Shown: positions 16,889-26,974 of the stretch, one piece after another
Layout: the number at the start of each line of letters is the position of its first letter
Numbering within the stretch: the stretch's first letter is position 1
Assembly: GCA_964598225.1 (NCBI GenBank)
Contig: CAZRBG010000040.1
Span: 1-56,569, forward strand
DNA length: 56,569 bases
From: SG8-4 sp964598225
GTDB lineage: Bacteria; Planctomycetota; Phycisphaerae; Sedimentisphaerales; Anaerobacaceae
Direction of reading: 5' to 3'
The notes under the pieces: generated by a model
Seen by the model: the letters and a program-made list of their open reading frames with translations, nothing else
Told to the model about the DNA's origin: nothing
Databases searched by the model: none
Made by a program: the position numbers and the translations under genes

Positions 16889-18748
16889 TCAATGCGTCGC
16901 CTGGCGGGCATGCCGGCGCCTGTCGCCCTCTTTCAACAGGCGTTTGCGGATTCGAATCGAATTAGGGCATATCTCGACAAGCTCGTCTTCCTGGATGTAC
17001 TCCAGGGCGATCTCGAGGCTCATCTTTCTCGCCGGCCGGACTTTGGAGGCGTCGTCCTTGCCGGCGGCGCGGATGTTGGTGAGCTGTTTGCCTTTGACGA
17101 CATTTACCGGTATGTCCTTATCCTTGCAGTGCTCTCCGACGACCTGGCCTTCGTAGACATTTTCGCCGGGCTCGACGAAGAACATGCCGCGGTCGTACAA
17201 GGCATCGAGAGCGTAAGACGTTACCTGACCGGTATTTGTGGCGATCATGACTCCGGCTTTTCGCTGCGGTATCGAACCTCGCATCGGCTCGTATCTCTCG
17301 AACGTGTGATGTATCATCGCTCTGCCGCGGGTCGCGTTCATTACCCTGGCGTGCAGCCCGAACAGGCCGCGCGAGGGGATCATGAACTCCATGTGGATGA
17401 AGTCGCTTGCTCCGGTCTTGGCGTCCATTTTGACTATTTCACTTCGCCGGTCGCCGAGCAGGCTCATGACGGAGTTCTGGCAATCCAGCGGGCAGTCTAC
17501 TGCGAGCAGTTCTATCGGTTCGTGACGCCGGTCCTCGACTTTTCTGAGAATCACGTTCGGCTTGCCGACGCAGATTTCATAGCCTTCCCGCCGCATGTTC
17601 TCCAGCAGGATGCCAAGGTGCATCAGCCCTCGTCCCGATACGCTGAATTCCTCCGGAGTCCGGCCCGGCTCGACTCTCAGAGCGACGTTCTTCTGAATTT
17701 CCCTATCGAGTCTTTCGCCGATCTGTCTGCTGGTGAGATATTTGCCGTCCTTGCCTGCGAAGGGCCCGTCGTTGATCCTGAAGGTCATTGTCATTGTCGG
17801 CTCGTCAACGGAGATGACGGCCAGTCGCGAAGGCTTTTCCGCGCAGGCTATCGTATCGCCTATCTCGATCGGATCGAGGCCGGATATGGCGCAGATATCA
17901 CCGGCCTGAACGCTCGATACGCGTTTGCGCCCGAGGCCGAAAAATTGATGAATTTGCATGACCTTCTGCTGAGTGTGCAGGCCTTTTTTGTCGATGACGG
18001 TAACTCTCTCGCCCTCGGCGATTTGTCCTGCGAACACCCTGCCAACGGCGATTCTGCCTACATAATCGGAATATTCCTGGTTTGTAACCAGCATTTGCAG
18101 AGGGGCGTCGGGCTTGACGTGGGGGGCAGGGACGTTATTGATAAAGGCATCGAAGATCGCCTGCATATTGTCGGTTCGGGTGTCAATGTCCGTTGTTGCC
18201 CAGCCATCCCGGGCGGAGGCGTATATGAGCGGAAAATCAAGCGCCTCCGATTCGGCGTCGAGCTGGACGAGCAAATCGAATACTTCATTGACGACGTCGT
18301 CCGGCCTGCTGTTCTCCCGGTCAACTTTGTTCACAACGACGATAGGGCATAGTTTGTGTTCGAGAGCCTTCGTCAAGACGAATCTTGTCTGCGGCATTGG
18401 GCCTTCGAATGCATCTACCAGCAGCAAAACGCCATCGGCCATTTTCAGGACCCGCTCGACCTCTCCGCCGAAATCGGCGTGCCCGGGCGTGTCGATAATA
18501 TTGATCTTATACTCTTTACCTTCGGAATCCGTATAGTTAATCGCACAATTCTTGCTGAGAATTGTTATGCCGCGCTCGCGTTCGAGCGGGTTGGAGTCCA
18601 TTATCAGGCCGTGTTCGCCGCCGGCTAATTTGTCAAGCTCCCCGGACCGGAACATGCCGGACTGGTACAGAAGCTGATCGACCAGCGTGGTCTTGCCGTG
18701 ATCGACGTGAGCGATTATCGCGACGTTACGAATATAGTCTGAATACAT
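16889..18748 (-). CDS. typA: Ribosome-associated GTPase TypA/BipA
   Basis: 619 residues from the ATG at 18748, where TTTGGAAG provides the Shine-Dalgarno; a TTG four codons upstream is less likely. The translation-factor GTPase motifs are AHVDHGKTTL (P-loop), LERERGITI, DTPGHADFGGEVERVL and NKVDR. The C-terminal half contains the TypA-specific GRGLMHLGILLENMRREGYE and the terminal domain with KGKQLTNIRAAGKDDA. The length is typical of the family (about 600-615). TypA binds the 70S ribosome and is needed for ribosome assembly or stress growth. It is convergent with the sulfatase gene, 63 bases apart, with a small CTCC-GTAA-GGAG hairpin between. Confidence 0.97.
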   Translation of the reverse strand: MYSDYIRNVAIIAHVDHGKTTLVDQLLYQSGMFRSGELDKLAGGEHGLIMDSNPLERERGITILSKNCAINYTDSEGKEYKINIIDTPGHADFGGEVERVLKMADGVLLLVDAFEGPMPQTRFVLTKALEHKLCPIVVVNKVDRENSRPDDVVNEVFDLLVQLDAESEALDFPLIYASARDGWATTDIDTRTDNMQAIFDAFINNVPAPHVKPDAPLQMLVTNQEYSDYVGRIAVGRVFAGQIAEGERVTVIDKKGLHTQQKVMQIHQFFGLGRKRVSSVQAGDICAISGLDPIEIGDTIACAEKPSRLAVISVDEPTMTMTFRINDGPFAGKDGKYLTSRQIGERLDREIQKNVALRVEPGRTPEEFSVSGRGLMHLGILLENMRREGYEICVGKPNVILRKVEDRRHEPIELLAVDCPLDCQNSVMSLLGDRRSEIVKMDAKTGASDFIHMEFMIPSRGLFGLHARVMNATRGRAMIHHTFERYEPMRGSIPQRKAGVMIATNTGQVTSYALDALYDRGMFFVEPGENVYEGQVVGEHCKDKDIPVNVVKGKQLTNIRAAGKDDASKVRPARKMSLEIALEYIQEDELVEICPNSIRIRKRLLKEGDRRRHARQATH

Positions 18749-18962
18749 ATACACTTCCAAAGGGAATCAGCGAACTTAAACAAAACACCGGTTTTAGCTG
18801 TGATGACCGGCTATATCAACATCTTCTCCGACAATACAGCCGAAGATGCATTTCAACTGATAATATCCTTTCAGCAGGCGGAAAGCAAGCACTATCCATA
18901 TATGTCGTGAGCACTATGTATCTCGTAATCCGTCCCAGCCACTAAACAATACGAACTTCAGC

Positions 18963-18989
18963 TTGATTTGTTAGGTATGATCTTATAAT
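18963..18989 (+). promoter_or_regulatory. Possible promoter for the M48 peptidase gene
   Basis: A consensus TATAAT at 18984-18989 lies 33 bases before the ATG at 19023. The -35 match TTGATT (18963-18968) has only a 15-base spacer, which weakens the call. Confidence 0.4.
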
Positions 18990-19022
18990 ATGAATAAAGA
19001 AATCCGAGATTAGGCATAAAAT

Positions 19023-19832
19023 ATGAGCAAGCTTTTTTATAATTTAGGCAGAAAGGCCGGCCCGCAGGTTCGCAAAGCCAAGTGGGTCTGGCAATCAATG
19101 ACCGGGACTGAGGCCGACGCTATTAAAGTCGAGCACGAAGTGGGCCGGGACCTGGCGCGCGAAGTCAGGAGACAATTGAGTCGCGGCCGCGATCCGCAGA
19201 TCGAGCAAATGCTGAATGACATAGGTCGCAAAGTGGCCGGCTGCGTTGCGAACAATTTGCGCGTATTCAGTTTTGAAGCGGTCGAAGGCGCCGAACCCAA
19301 TGCCTTTGCTCTTCCGGGCGGCTTCATATTCGTTACCACGTCGCTGGTCGATCTTTGCCGGCGGGGTCGGGACGAAATGGCTTTCATACTCGGACATGAG
19401 ATGGCTCATGTCATCCGGGGTCATGCGATGAACCGCATTGTCAGCAGTTCGGCGATATCCGCCGCATCGCGAGCGGCACCTGTTCGCGGCGCTGCTGGCG
19501 GCTGGCTTCGCAAGGTGGGGATCCAGTACCTCGAGAGTTCGTATTCTCGTGAGCTGGAGTCGGAGGCCGATCAACTCGGAGTGAGATTAGTAACCGCCGC
19601 CGGGTACGATCCGCGCGGATGTGTCCGGTTATTCCGGCGTCTGCAACAGTTGAAGCATGGCGAGGGGGATGTTATTCCTGCGAAGGCGGGAACGCCCTCG
19701 AAGCCCGGGCAGGATGCCCGCGACGCGACGGAACGTCTTGGTGACTACTTCGCTTCGCATCCGCCGTTTGACGTTCGAATTGAGAACATCAATCTTCAGT
19801 TGCGGAAGCGACGCCGGCAGGCTCGAGCGTAG
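19023..19832 (+). CDS. M48-family zinc metallopeptidase
   Basis: 269 residues. The HExxH motif is HEMAH within FILGHEMAHVIRGHA, and the third ligand lies in SRELESEADQLG. The substrate-side motif NAFALPGGFIFVTTSLV upstream is typical of the BepA/LoiP-type M48 peptidases. There is no obvious signal peptide. Residues 217-236 (VIPAKAG and GQDARD) are an insertion of two dispersed palindromes (19671-19730) just before the conserved FASHPPFDVRI tail, so the family motif is interrupted by repeat-encoded sequence but remains in frame. The 3' end overlaps the convergent regulator gene by 44 bases. It probably degrades misfolded envelope or membrane proteins. Confidence 0.88.
   Translation: MSKLFYNLGRKAGPQVRKAKWVWQSMTGTEADAIKVEHEVGRDLAREVRRQLSRGRDPQIEQMLNDIGRKVAGCVANNLRVFSFEAVEGAEPNAFALPGGFIFVTTSLVDLCRRGRDEMAFILGHEMAHVIRGHAMNRIVSSSAISAASRAAPVRGAAGGWLRKVGIQYLESSYSRELESEADQLGVRLVTAAGYDPRGCVRLFRRLQQLKHGEGDVIPAKAGTPSKPGQDARDATERLGDYFASHPPFDVRIENINLQLRKRRRQARA
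19671..19730. repeat. Composite of two palindromic repeats (families C and B) translated inside the M48 gene
   Basis: The first part, GTTATTCCTGCGAAGGCGGG, is a variant of the GTCATTCCCGCGAAAGCGGG element at 41991. The second contains the CGGGCA-GGA-TGCCCG hairpin also seen at 4065. Together they add about 20 residues to the peptidase without a frameshift. Confidence 0.7.
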
Positions 19833-21936
19833 CGGCTTTTTCGGGTTTCTTCATCGAGTCAAGCAGATGTGTCATTTTCAGGTGATCCATACCGCCCAGC
19901 GGGGCGCTCACCTGCTCAATCCATGATACCATTGCTGTAACGACGTCGGGATCGAAGTCGTATCCGGCGGAATCGACCAGTAATCTGACCGCTTCTGCGG
20001 AAGTTCGCGATCTGTGATACGAACGGTTCGAGGTCAGGGCGTCGAATGCATCGGCTACGGCAAGTATGCGCGCACCGAGCGGTATCGCAGTGCCTTCGAC
20101 GCCGTCGGGATAGCCCTGGCCGTTCCACTTCTCATGGTGGGCTTTAATGATGCCTATTTCCTGCTCGAGGAAGCTCATTTTGCCCAGAATGCGCACCGCG
20201 ATCAGGGGATGCTGCTTGATAATGTTGTGCTCGTGAGGGGTGAGCCTGTTCGGCTTGAACAGTATTGCATCGGGAATCCCGATCCTTCCGATGTCGTGGA
20301 TCATAGCGGCGCGTCGAACCACTTCCAGTTGCCTGGGCCCGACGTTCATTGTGCTGCCGATAGCCATGGAATAGTGCATCACGTTCTCGGAGTGTTTCTT
20401 TGCATAAGGATCTTTGGCCTCGAGCGCCTGCACCAATCCCCAGATACTTTCGATAAAGGTTTTCTCCGCCTGCTGAGACATGCCCGCAATGCGTCTCTTG
20501 AGCTTTCTGATCTTCTCGAGTTCGATGTCGTTGGCGGTGAGCGCCTTTGACATAGAAGGATTCCAAACCTTAACACAGTTACGCCCGGCACTTTTCGCCT
20601 CGTAAAGGGCAAGATCCGCTCTGCGGATCACATCGCTGAAGGAGTCATCCTGGTCGGGCAGGCAACGTGCGATTCCAGAACTTACAGTCATAGACATGTT
20701 TTCGGCAAGGTTTATCTCCCGGACCTTCTCTCTGATCCTTTCCAGCAGCAAGACGGCGTCATTCGCTTCGGTCTCGGGCATGAGAATGACGAACTCATCG
20801 CCTCCGTAGCGGGCGAGAACGTCCGGCGTTCTCTTCTCGGCCGACATACAGGATGCAAGCTCTTTCAATGCTTCATCTCCCGTCGCGTGACCGAGCACGT
20901 CATTTATAGTCTTAAAATTATCCAGGTCAATTATAGCCACTGAGAACGGACATTCATAACGTATCGAGCGGGAGTATTCTGCTTCCAGTTTGTCTTCGAG
21001 CAGCCGTCTGGAACCTACGCCGGTAAGGGCGTCGGTTTCTGAAGTTAGCCTTGCCTGATGATATAGGTTGGCGTTGGTCAGGTGTGAAGTTAGGATTCCG
21101 CGGGTCAGTCTGGCTTTATAGGAAGTAAGCTCTCTGTTTGCGGTGGTCCAGCCGGCCAACCCGCACATGCACAAATATCCCGACAGGCTCTGATCGTGTT
21201 TTGCGTCGAATCCGGATATTGACAGCGGGATAACCATGTGCGGCCCCTTCGCCCCGACCTCTTTGCAGACGCTTGGAATAATATCACTGTAATATCCGCC
21301 TTCATCGATTAGCTTGAGATTATCGTCCGGCCGCACAATCTGCTCTCTCGGGCAGAGACATTTGTTGAAGCTGGCCAGTTCGGGCTCAACGATTTCAGAG
21401 ACTTCGCCGGTTATCGAGTTAGTCCTGCAGAGACAAAGCACGCATCCTTCCGCCTGAAAAAGTCTTGGCACCTCCTTAGTGACCGCCTCGGCGGCTTCAT
21501 TCAATTCGATGCTCTTGAGGCAGTTGGAAAGCATTGTTACCTCTTCGGCGGCGGCACGATCTTCGAGCAGTTGCTGTCCCAGAAGATCGCGCACCGAAAA
21601 GATTCCGATAACAGCCCCGTTGTCCACTACAGGCAGATGGCGGATGCCGTTGGTCACCATAATTTCTCGTGCCTTGTTCCTCGGTGTTCCGAGGGGGCAT
21701 GAGACGATGTGTGGAGTCATGATGTCGCCTACGGCTATTTTATCAAGGTCCATCGACGAAGCTACCGCCCTTGTCACTATATCGCGTTCGGTGACAATAC
21801 CTGCGAACTTTCCGTCGCTGTCATTTATGATAAGGCAACCAATCTTGTTCTCGCGCATCTTGGCAGCCGCTGCTTTGACGGTTGTTTCACGACTGATCGA
21901 CACTAAAGCCGCAGGGCGCTCGGCAATATTATCCAT
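19789..21936 (-). CDS. CBS-GAF-GGDEF-HD-GYP cyclic-di-GMP regulator
   Basis: 715 residues. Two CBS motifs (about 10-60 and 75-125) are followed by a GAF-like region (about 135-285) holding eight cysteines at 165, 168, 170, 193, 195, 224, 256 and 258. Next is a GGDEF diguanylate cyclase with an intact RYGGDEF site (376-382) and an allosteric I-site RTPD exactly five residues before the GGDEF. The C-terminus is an HD-GYP phosphodiesterase with HDIGRIGIP, HHEKWNGQGYPDG and VADAFDALTS. It could both make and break c-di-GMP, controlled by nucleotide binding at the CBS pair and a metal- or redox-type signal at the GAF. No membrane segment is visible. Its 3' end overlaps the M48 gene by 44 bases. 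Confidence 0.93.
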   Translation of the reverse strand: MDNIAERPAALVSISRETTVKAAAAKMRENKIGCLIINDSDGKFAGIVTERDIVTRAVASSMDLDKIAVGDIMTPHIVSCPLGTPRNKAREIMVTNGIRHLPVVDNGAVIGIFSVRDLLGQQLLEDRAAAEEVTMLSNCLKSIELNEAAEAVTKEVPRLFQAEGCVLCLCRTNSITGEVSEIVEPELASFNKCLCPREQIVRPDDNLKLIDEGGYYSDIIPSVCKEVGAKGPHMVIPLSISGFDAKHDQSLSGYLCMCGLAGWTTANRELTSYKARLTRGILTSHLTNANLYHQARLTSETDALTGVGSRRLLEDKLEAEYSRSIRYECPFSVAIIDLDNFKTINDVLGHATGDEALKELASCMSAEKRTPDVLARYGGDEFVILMPETEANDAVLLLERIREKVREINLAENMSMTVSSGIARCLPDQDDSFSDVIRRADLALYEAKSAGRNCVKVWNPSMSKALTANDIELEKIRKLKRRIAGMSQQAEKTFIESIWGLVQALEAKDPYAKKHSENVMHYSMAIGSTMNVGPRQLEVVRRAAMIHDIGRIGIPDAILFKPNRLTPHEHNIIKQHPLIAVRILGKMSFLEQEIGIIKAHHEKWNGQGYPDGVEGTAIPLGARILAVADAFDALTSNRSYHRSRTSAEAVRLLVDSAGYDFDPDVVTAMVSWIEQVSAPLGGMDHLKMTHLLDSMKKPEKAATLEPAGVASATED

Positions 21937-22483
21937 TCTCCATTCCTTTGAATGATTACTCGGTTTATTGCACTAATACTATTCGAGATCGGCACACGTT
22001 ACTGCTGAACAAATCTATCGGCGTTAATCGACTCTGACTTCGGAAACTTTTAAATCATCGGCACGGTATGTCAGCCTGTGGAACAATTGCCGTTATCCGA
22101 GACATAAATTGGCCGGTTAGGAAGTTATAAATCATCGGCAAAACAAAGTGTCGTTTCATAGTGTTATCGGTCCGGAGATTTTTAATATCCTGCTGTCCCA
22201 GGCCAAAGATATTTCTCTTTAAGTGGTTTGAAAGGCAGGTCGATATTAACCGGGCATGCTTGCCAAGGACAAAGTCGAGGCGGGTCATAAAGAGCTACAG
22301 ACTGATCTCGTTCGCTGAAATGCCGCCGGAGAAGCGCTTTTCGAGCCTTACACCGACGAGGATCTGCTTTGCAAGAGCCGAAAGCATTGACTCACCTTTA
22401 TCGGTATGTTAATATGAATAACCGGGCCAAACTGTGATAGAAGTTCCCGGCAATCAGACGATACATCGCGAGGAAGCTGAAAG
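21937..22483. other. 547-bp intergenic region upstream of the first LTD/CotH gene
   Basis: This lies between two divergent genes. No credible ORF, RNA gene or dispersed palindrome is seen. A short phrase AAATCATCGGCA appears twice (near 22050 and 22130). The promoter described at 22387-22415 is the only feature I can support. Confidence 0.45.
22387..22415 (+). promoter_or_regulatory. Extended -10 sigma70-type promoter for the first LTD/CotH gene
   Basis: TTGACT (22387-22392), a 17-base spacer and TAATAT (22410-22415) preceded by the extended TG-n element. The ATG at 22484, with AGGAAG upstream, is about 60 bases from the predicted start point. Confidence 0.6.
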
Positions 22484-25400
22484 ATGCACAAGTGTTTTAG
22501 CACGTTGGCAGTTGCTTTTGTGTCAGCCGTGCCTTTGATGAATACTGCCAGGGCCGGCTTAGGAGGCGGAGACGCCGGTCCGAATCCTGTCCAGCCCCTA
22601 CTTGAAAGGGTAATGCCCCTGGCCATTAATGAGTTCATGGCTTCGAACGACGGCTTTTTACCGGATACTCAGGGGCAGTTCGACGACTGGATAGAGATAC
22701 ATAACTACGGCCCCGATCCCGTCAATGTCGGCGGATTATATCTTACGGATAATCTTTCCGTTCCCGATAAGTGGTTCATATCCGGTAACGGGCGAGTTGC
22801 GACTACAATTCCCCCCGGCGGGTACATGCTTATATGGGCCGACAGAGACACAAACGATTCGGGTCTGCACGCTAATTTCAGGCTAAGCGCCGATGGCGAG
22901 GAGATAGGTCTGTTTGCCGGCGACGGCGTTACTTTGATCGACAGCATCGTCTTCGGGGAGCAGACTGCGGATGTTTCTTTCGGCCGCTATCCGGACGCTG
23001 AAGAAGGTCTGCGGTTTTTCGGATTTCCCAGTCCCGGCGCTGAGAACACCGGCGGATATCCCGGTGAGGTAGCCGAGGTGAGGTTCAGCCGGGAAGCGGG
23101 TTTTTACGACGAGCCATTTCAACTGACTATGGCCAGCGAAACCGAAGGCGCCGCGATATATTATACCCTCGACGGATCCGAGCCGGGCAAAATGGGCGGC
23201 CGCACGAGAAGCGGGACTGTTTACACAGGCCCGATATTTGTCAGCAGCAGCACGTCTGTTCGAGCCGTCGCGATGAAGACAGGCTGGAAATCCTCGAATG
23301 TTGCGACACAGTCTTACGTATTCCTGAATTATGGCGGTCGCGGTTTCACTTCCAACCTGCCTGTCGTCGTAATAGATACATTCGGTCAAAGCATCAATCA
23401 GAACACACACACGCCCGGTCTTGCTGCTTTCGTCGATACCGACTCCGGCGGACGTGCCGATATTGCCGATCCGCCTTCTCTCATTAACAGGATCGGTATG
23501 AATATTCGCGGCAAGAGTTCGACGGGCTTTGCGAAAAAGCAATATCACCTCGAGACCTGGGATGAGAATAATAGCGAAGTGGCTGTTTCGGTCCTCGGCT
23601 TTCCCGCAGAGTCCGACTGGGTTCTGCAGGGACCATATTCGGATAAATCGTTAATGCGAAACTTCCTGTCGTACAACTGGAGCAACGAGATGGGCCGGTA
23701 CGCCTCTCGAACGAAGTTCATTGAGGTGTTTCTGAATACCGATGGCGGAAGTGTCTCGATGAGTGACTACGTGGGCGTGTATGTCCTTATGGAGAAGATC
23801 AAGCGGGGCAAAGATCGCGTCGATATCGAGGCGCTCGGGCCGGAGGACAACGCCGAGCCGGAGATAACGGGCGGCTATATCTTCAAGAAGGACAAGCTCG
23901 ATTCGGGCGAACCTACGTTCAACACCAGCACGGCTCTACAGCTAATCTATGTCGATCCGAATGGTTATGACATAACCGAGCCACAAAAGGAGTGGCTCAG
24001 GAATCATATCAATGAGTTCGAGTCGGCGCTCAGAGGACCGAACTTCAGGGACCCCAACCTGGGATACCGCAAGTACATTGACGTGGACTCCTTTATCGAC
24101 ATTCATATCCTGGTCGAGCTGACGAAGAACATCGACGGTTTTCGTCTTAGTACTTACATGCACAAAGACCGTGGCGGCAAGATAACGATGGGCCCCGCCT
24201 GGGACTATAACCTGTCTCTCGGCAACGCCGATTATCTCAACGGATGGATCCCGACGGGATGGTACTACGATCTGATCAGTGCAGCTCAATATCCGTGGTG
24301 GCGCCGTCTGTTTGAAGATCCGTGGTTCCAGCGGCGCTATGCGGACAGGTGGTTCGAACTGCGAAGGAATCTGTTCACCACGAGCAGGCTGCTCAACTAC
24401 ATTGACGATACTGCGAGACTATTGAGTGAGGCCCAGGCGAGGAACTTCGATCGATGGAACATCCTCGGAAACCGCGTCTGGCCGAACTGGTACATCGCCA
24501 ACACCTACCAGGAAGAAATCGACTGGATGAAGGGCTGGCTCGAGGACAGACTCAACTGGATGGACGGTCAGATCGGCAGGGAATATGCCGGGCCTTCGCC
24601 GGCGTTCAATCAGCAGGGCGGATACGTTAACCCCGGCTTCGAACTGGTCATGACCGCGCCGCGCGGCGAGATCTATTACACGGTCAACGGCGATGATCCT
24701 TATCAACCGGTAATCTCGCAGGACCCGGGCGTTCTCGTTCCCGAAAGCGCTCAGAAGTCCGTATTAGTGCCGGGCCGTGCGATAGGAGATGCCTGGAAGA
24801 ACCCGGACGGCTTTAGCGACCGGAGCTGGACGAGATCTTCCGGAAGCCCCGGCGGTGTCGGTTATGACAGGCAGTTCGACTACGACGGCCTTATCAGTCT
24901 CGATCTCGAAGAGCGCATGTACGGCAGGAGCACCTCTTGTTATATTCGTATCCCGTTTGCTTTCAACGACGATATCAATGACTTCAAATCGTTGACATTG
25001 AATATTAGATACGACGATGGATTTGTCGCTTATCTTAACGGCGTTGAGGTCGCCCGCCGAAACGTCGGCAACAGCTTCTCCTGGAACGGAGCCGCCCTCG
25101 CCAGCCGTCCGGACCCCGAGGCCATACGGTTCGAGCCGATAGACCTTTCATCCTCTGTCGGTCTGTTGCGGCAGGGCGCCAACTTGCTGGCCATTCACGG
25201 CATGAACCATTCGGCTTCAAGCTCCGATTTTTTGATCTCGTTGGAGCTGCGTGCGGCGGGTGACGACCCGGGAGATTCCGATTTGCCCGGTGTGAATCGA
25301 TATGCCGGCCCCATTCCGTTGACTGCGAGCAGCAATATCAAGGCGCGCTCCTTGAGCGGGGGTTCCTGGAGCGCGATGAACGAGGCGAACTTTGCCGTAG

Positions 25401-26890
25401 GGCCCGTAGCAGAGAGCCTGCGCATCACGGAGATTATGTACAATCCGCCGGATGCAAATGAAGAGTTCATCGAATTGAGGAATATCGGCGCCGAGACAAT
25501 CAATCTGAATCTTGTGAGTTTTATAGACGGCATAGATTTTACTTTCCCGAGCACCGATCTGGAGGCCGGGGCTAACGTCGTGGTGGCTCGCGATCCCGAT
25601 GCTTTCAGGGACAAGTATGGCAGCACAGTAAACGTCGCCGGCCGATACGCAGGCAGACTCAGCAACGGCGGCGAGCGAATCATTCTGGCGGATGCGGCGG
25701 GGCAGATAATACTCGACTTCGACTATGAAGACAGCTGGCGTCCGATTGCGGACGGAGAAGGCTTTTCGCTGACGGCAATCGATCCGTCCAATCCCGATTC
25801 GTATGCCTGGAATGAGAAGGATTTCTGGCGCGCCGGTGCGTATGTCGGCGGCTCGCCCGGGCGAGACGACAGCGGCATAGTGCCCGATCCCGGCGCGATT
25901 GTGATTAATGAGATCATGGCTCACGCACATGGTGATGCTTCCGATTGGATCGAATTATACAACGCCGCCGATACGGCTATAGACATCGGCGGCTGGTATC
26001 TCAGCGACAACGGCAACAACCTTGCAAAATATAACATTGCGCCAGGTACAATAATTGCTCCCGACCAATATATTGTCTTCCGGCAGGACGAAAACTTCGG
26101 CAACGTGAACGATCCCGGCTGCCATGTGCCGTTCGCTCTGAGTGAAAACGGGGAAACGGTGCACATCAGCTCGGCGCAGAGTTTCGAGTTGGCCGGATAT
26201 CGCAGTTCCGAGGATTTTGGAGCATCGGCGACGGGCGTGCCTTTCGGACGCTACTACAAGAGCAGCACGGACAACTACAATTTTGTGGCGATGAGCATCC
26301 CTACTCCGGGCGCCGCCAATTCCGAGCCAAAGGTCGGTCCGATAGTTATCAGTGAGATCATGTACAATCCCGACTGGCCGGTCGACAGTCCATATACCGA
26401 TGACCAATACGAATACATCGAGCTTCACAATATCTCACCCGAGCCGGTGACTTTGCACGACTCTGAGATTTCTCTGCCCTGGAAGTTCACCGATGGTATC
26501 GAGTACACTTTTCCGGTCGATCCGATGGTAACGATTCCCACCGGAGGATTCGTGATCCTCGCAAGAGATCCCGTTGCATTTGCATGGCGCTATCCGAACG
26601 TACCTGCTGAAATTATTCTGGGTCCCTATGAAGGCAGGCTGAGCAACTCCGGCGAGAAGCTGGAGTTGAGCATGCCCGGCGACATCGACGAAACCGGTGA
26701 ATTTCATTATATCCGCATCGACAGGATCAACTACAGCGACGGCTCGCATCCGGAAGACGTGCCCGGAGCGATAGATATCTGGCCCATAGAGGCGGACGGC
26801 AACGGCGGCTCGCTGACTCGAAAGATGCTGACCGGCTACGGCAACGATCCAGACAACTGGATCGCATCTGCGCCCTCTCCGGGAAGCTGA
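22484..26890 (+). CDS. Giant secreted lamin-tail/CotH-kinase/CHB_HEX_C protein (paralogue 1)
   Basis: 1468 residues with a signal peptide (to about 24, ARA). Order of regions: a lamin-tail domain (LTD) at about 45-180 (NEFMASNDG, DDWIEIHNYG, GGLYLTDN); a chitobiase/hexosaminidase-C-terminal-like module (about 195-285, IYYTLDGSEP); a CotH-type domain (about 295-680, NIRGKSSTGFAKKQYHLE, MGPAWDYNLSLGN); a second TVNGDDP module; a galactose-binding-like segment (DDGFVAYLNGVEVARRN); and three more LTDs (ITEIMYNP, INEIMAHA, ISEIMYNP). CotH domains are atypical kinases in spore coats. In planctomycetes they occur in secreted LTD proteins of unknown substrate. It faces a paralogue tail to tail. Confidence 0.88.
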   Translation: MHKCFSTLAVAFVSAVPLMNTARAGLGGGDAGPNPVQPLLERVMPLAINEFMASNDGFLPDTQGQFDDWIEIHNYGPDPVNVGGLYLTDNLSVPDKWFISGNGRVATTIPPGGYMLIWADRDTNDSGLHANFRLSADGEEIGLFAGDGVTLIDSIVFGEQTADVSFGRYPDAEEGLRFFGFPSPGAENTGGYPGEVAEVRFSREAGFYDEPFQLTMASETEGAAIYYTLDGSEPGKMGGRTRSGTVYTGPIFVSSSTSVRAVAMKTGWKSSNVATQSYVFLNYGGRGFTSNLPVVVIDTFGQSINQNTHTPGLAAFVDTDSGGRADIADPPSLINRIGMNIRGKSSTGFAKKQYHLETWDENNSEVAVSVLGFPAESDWVLQGPYSDKSLMRNFLSYNWSNEMGRYASRTKFIEVFLNTDGGSVSMSDYVGVYVLMEKIKRGKDRVDIEALGPEDNAEPEITGGYIFKKDKLDSGEPTFNTSTALQLIYVDPNGYDITEPQKEWLRNHINEFESALRGPNFRDPNLGYRKYIDVDSFIDIHILVELTKNIDGFRLSTYMHKDRGGKITMGPAWDYNLSLGNADYLNGWIPTGWYYDLISAAQYPWWRRLFEDPWFQRRYADRWFELRRNLFTTSRLLNYIDDTARLLSEAQARNFDRWNILGNRVWPNWYIANTYQEEIDWMKGWLEDRLNWMDGQIGREYAGPSPAFNQQGGYVNPGFELVMTAPRGEIYYTVNGDDPYQPVISQDPGVLVPESAQKSVLVPGRAIGDAWKNPDGFSDRSWTRSSGSPGGVGYDRQFDYDGLISLDLEERMYGRSTSCYIRIPFAFNDDINDFKSLTLNIRYDDGFVAYLNGVEVARRNVGNSFSWNGAALASRPDPEAIRFEPIDLSSSVGLLRQGANLLAIHGMNHSASSSDFLISLELRAAGDDPGDSDLPGVNRYAGPIPLTASSNIKARSLSGGSWSAMNEANFAVGPVAESLRITEIMYNPPDANEEFIELRNIGAETINLNLVSFIDGIDFTFPSTDLEAGANVVVARDPDAFRDKYGSTVNVAGRYAGRLSNGGERIILADAAGQIILDFDYEDSWRPIADGEGFSLTAIDPSNPDSYAWNEKDFWRAGAYVGGSPGRDDSGIVPDPGAIVINEIMAHAHGDASDWIELYNAADTAIDIGGWYLSDNGNNLAKYNIAPGTIIAPDQYIVFRQDENFGNVNDPGCHVPFALSENGETVHISSAQSFELAGYRSSEDFGASATGVPFGRYYKSSTDNYNFVAMSIPTPGAANSEPKVGPIVISEIMYNPDWPVDSPYTDDQYEYIELHNISPEPVTLHDSEISLPWKFTDGIEYTFPVDPMVTIPTGGFVILARDPVAFAWRYPNVPAEIILGPYEGRLSNSGEKLELSMPGDIDETGEFHYIRIDRINYSDGSHPEDVPGAIDIWPIEADGNGGSLTRKMLTGYGNDPDNWIASAPSPGS

Positions 26891-26891
26891 A

Positions 26892-26945
26892 GTTTGTAGT
26901 GTGTGCCCGTAAGGGCATGAAACGCCTTACGGCGTCACTACGAAC
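26892..26945. repeat. Double-hairpin palindromic repeat, family A copy 2
   Basis: 54 bases with ends GTTTGTAGTG and CACTACGAAC, and hairpins GCCC-GTAA-GGGC and CGCC-TTAC-GGCG. It fills the 84-base gap between the convergent stops of the two LTD/CotH paralogues and could act as a bidirectional terminator. Confidence 0.8.
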
Positions 26946-26974
26946 GGGTTTCTCCACGCCACGAACTACAAGCG

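Noticed and set aside
16892..18352. 486-codon ORF antisense to typA
   Set aside because: It mirrors the reading frame of typA, has no family motifs, and typA on the other strand is certain.
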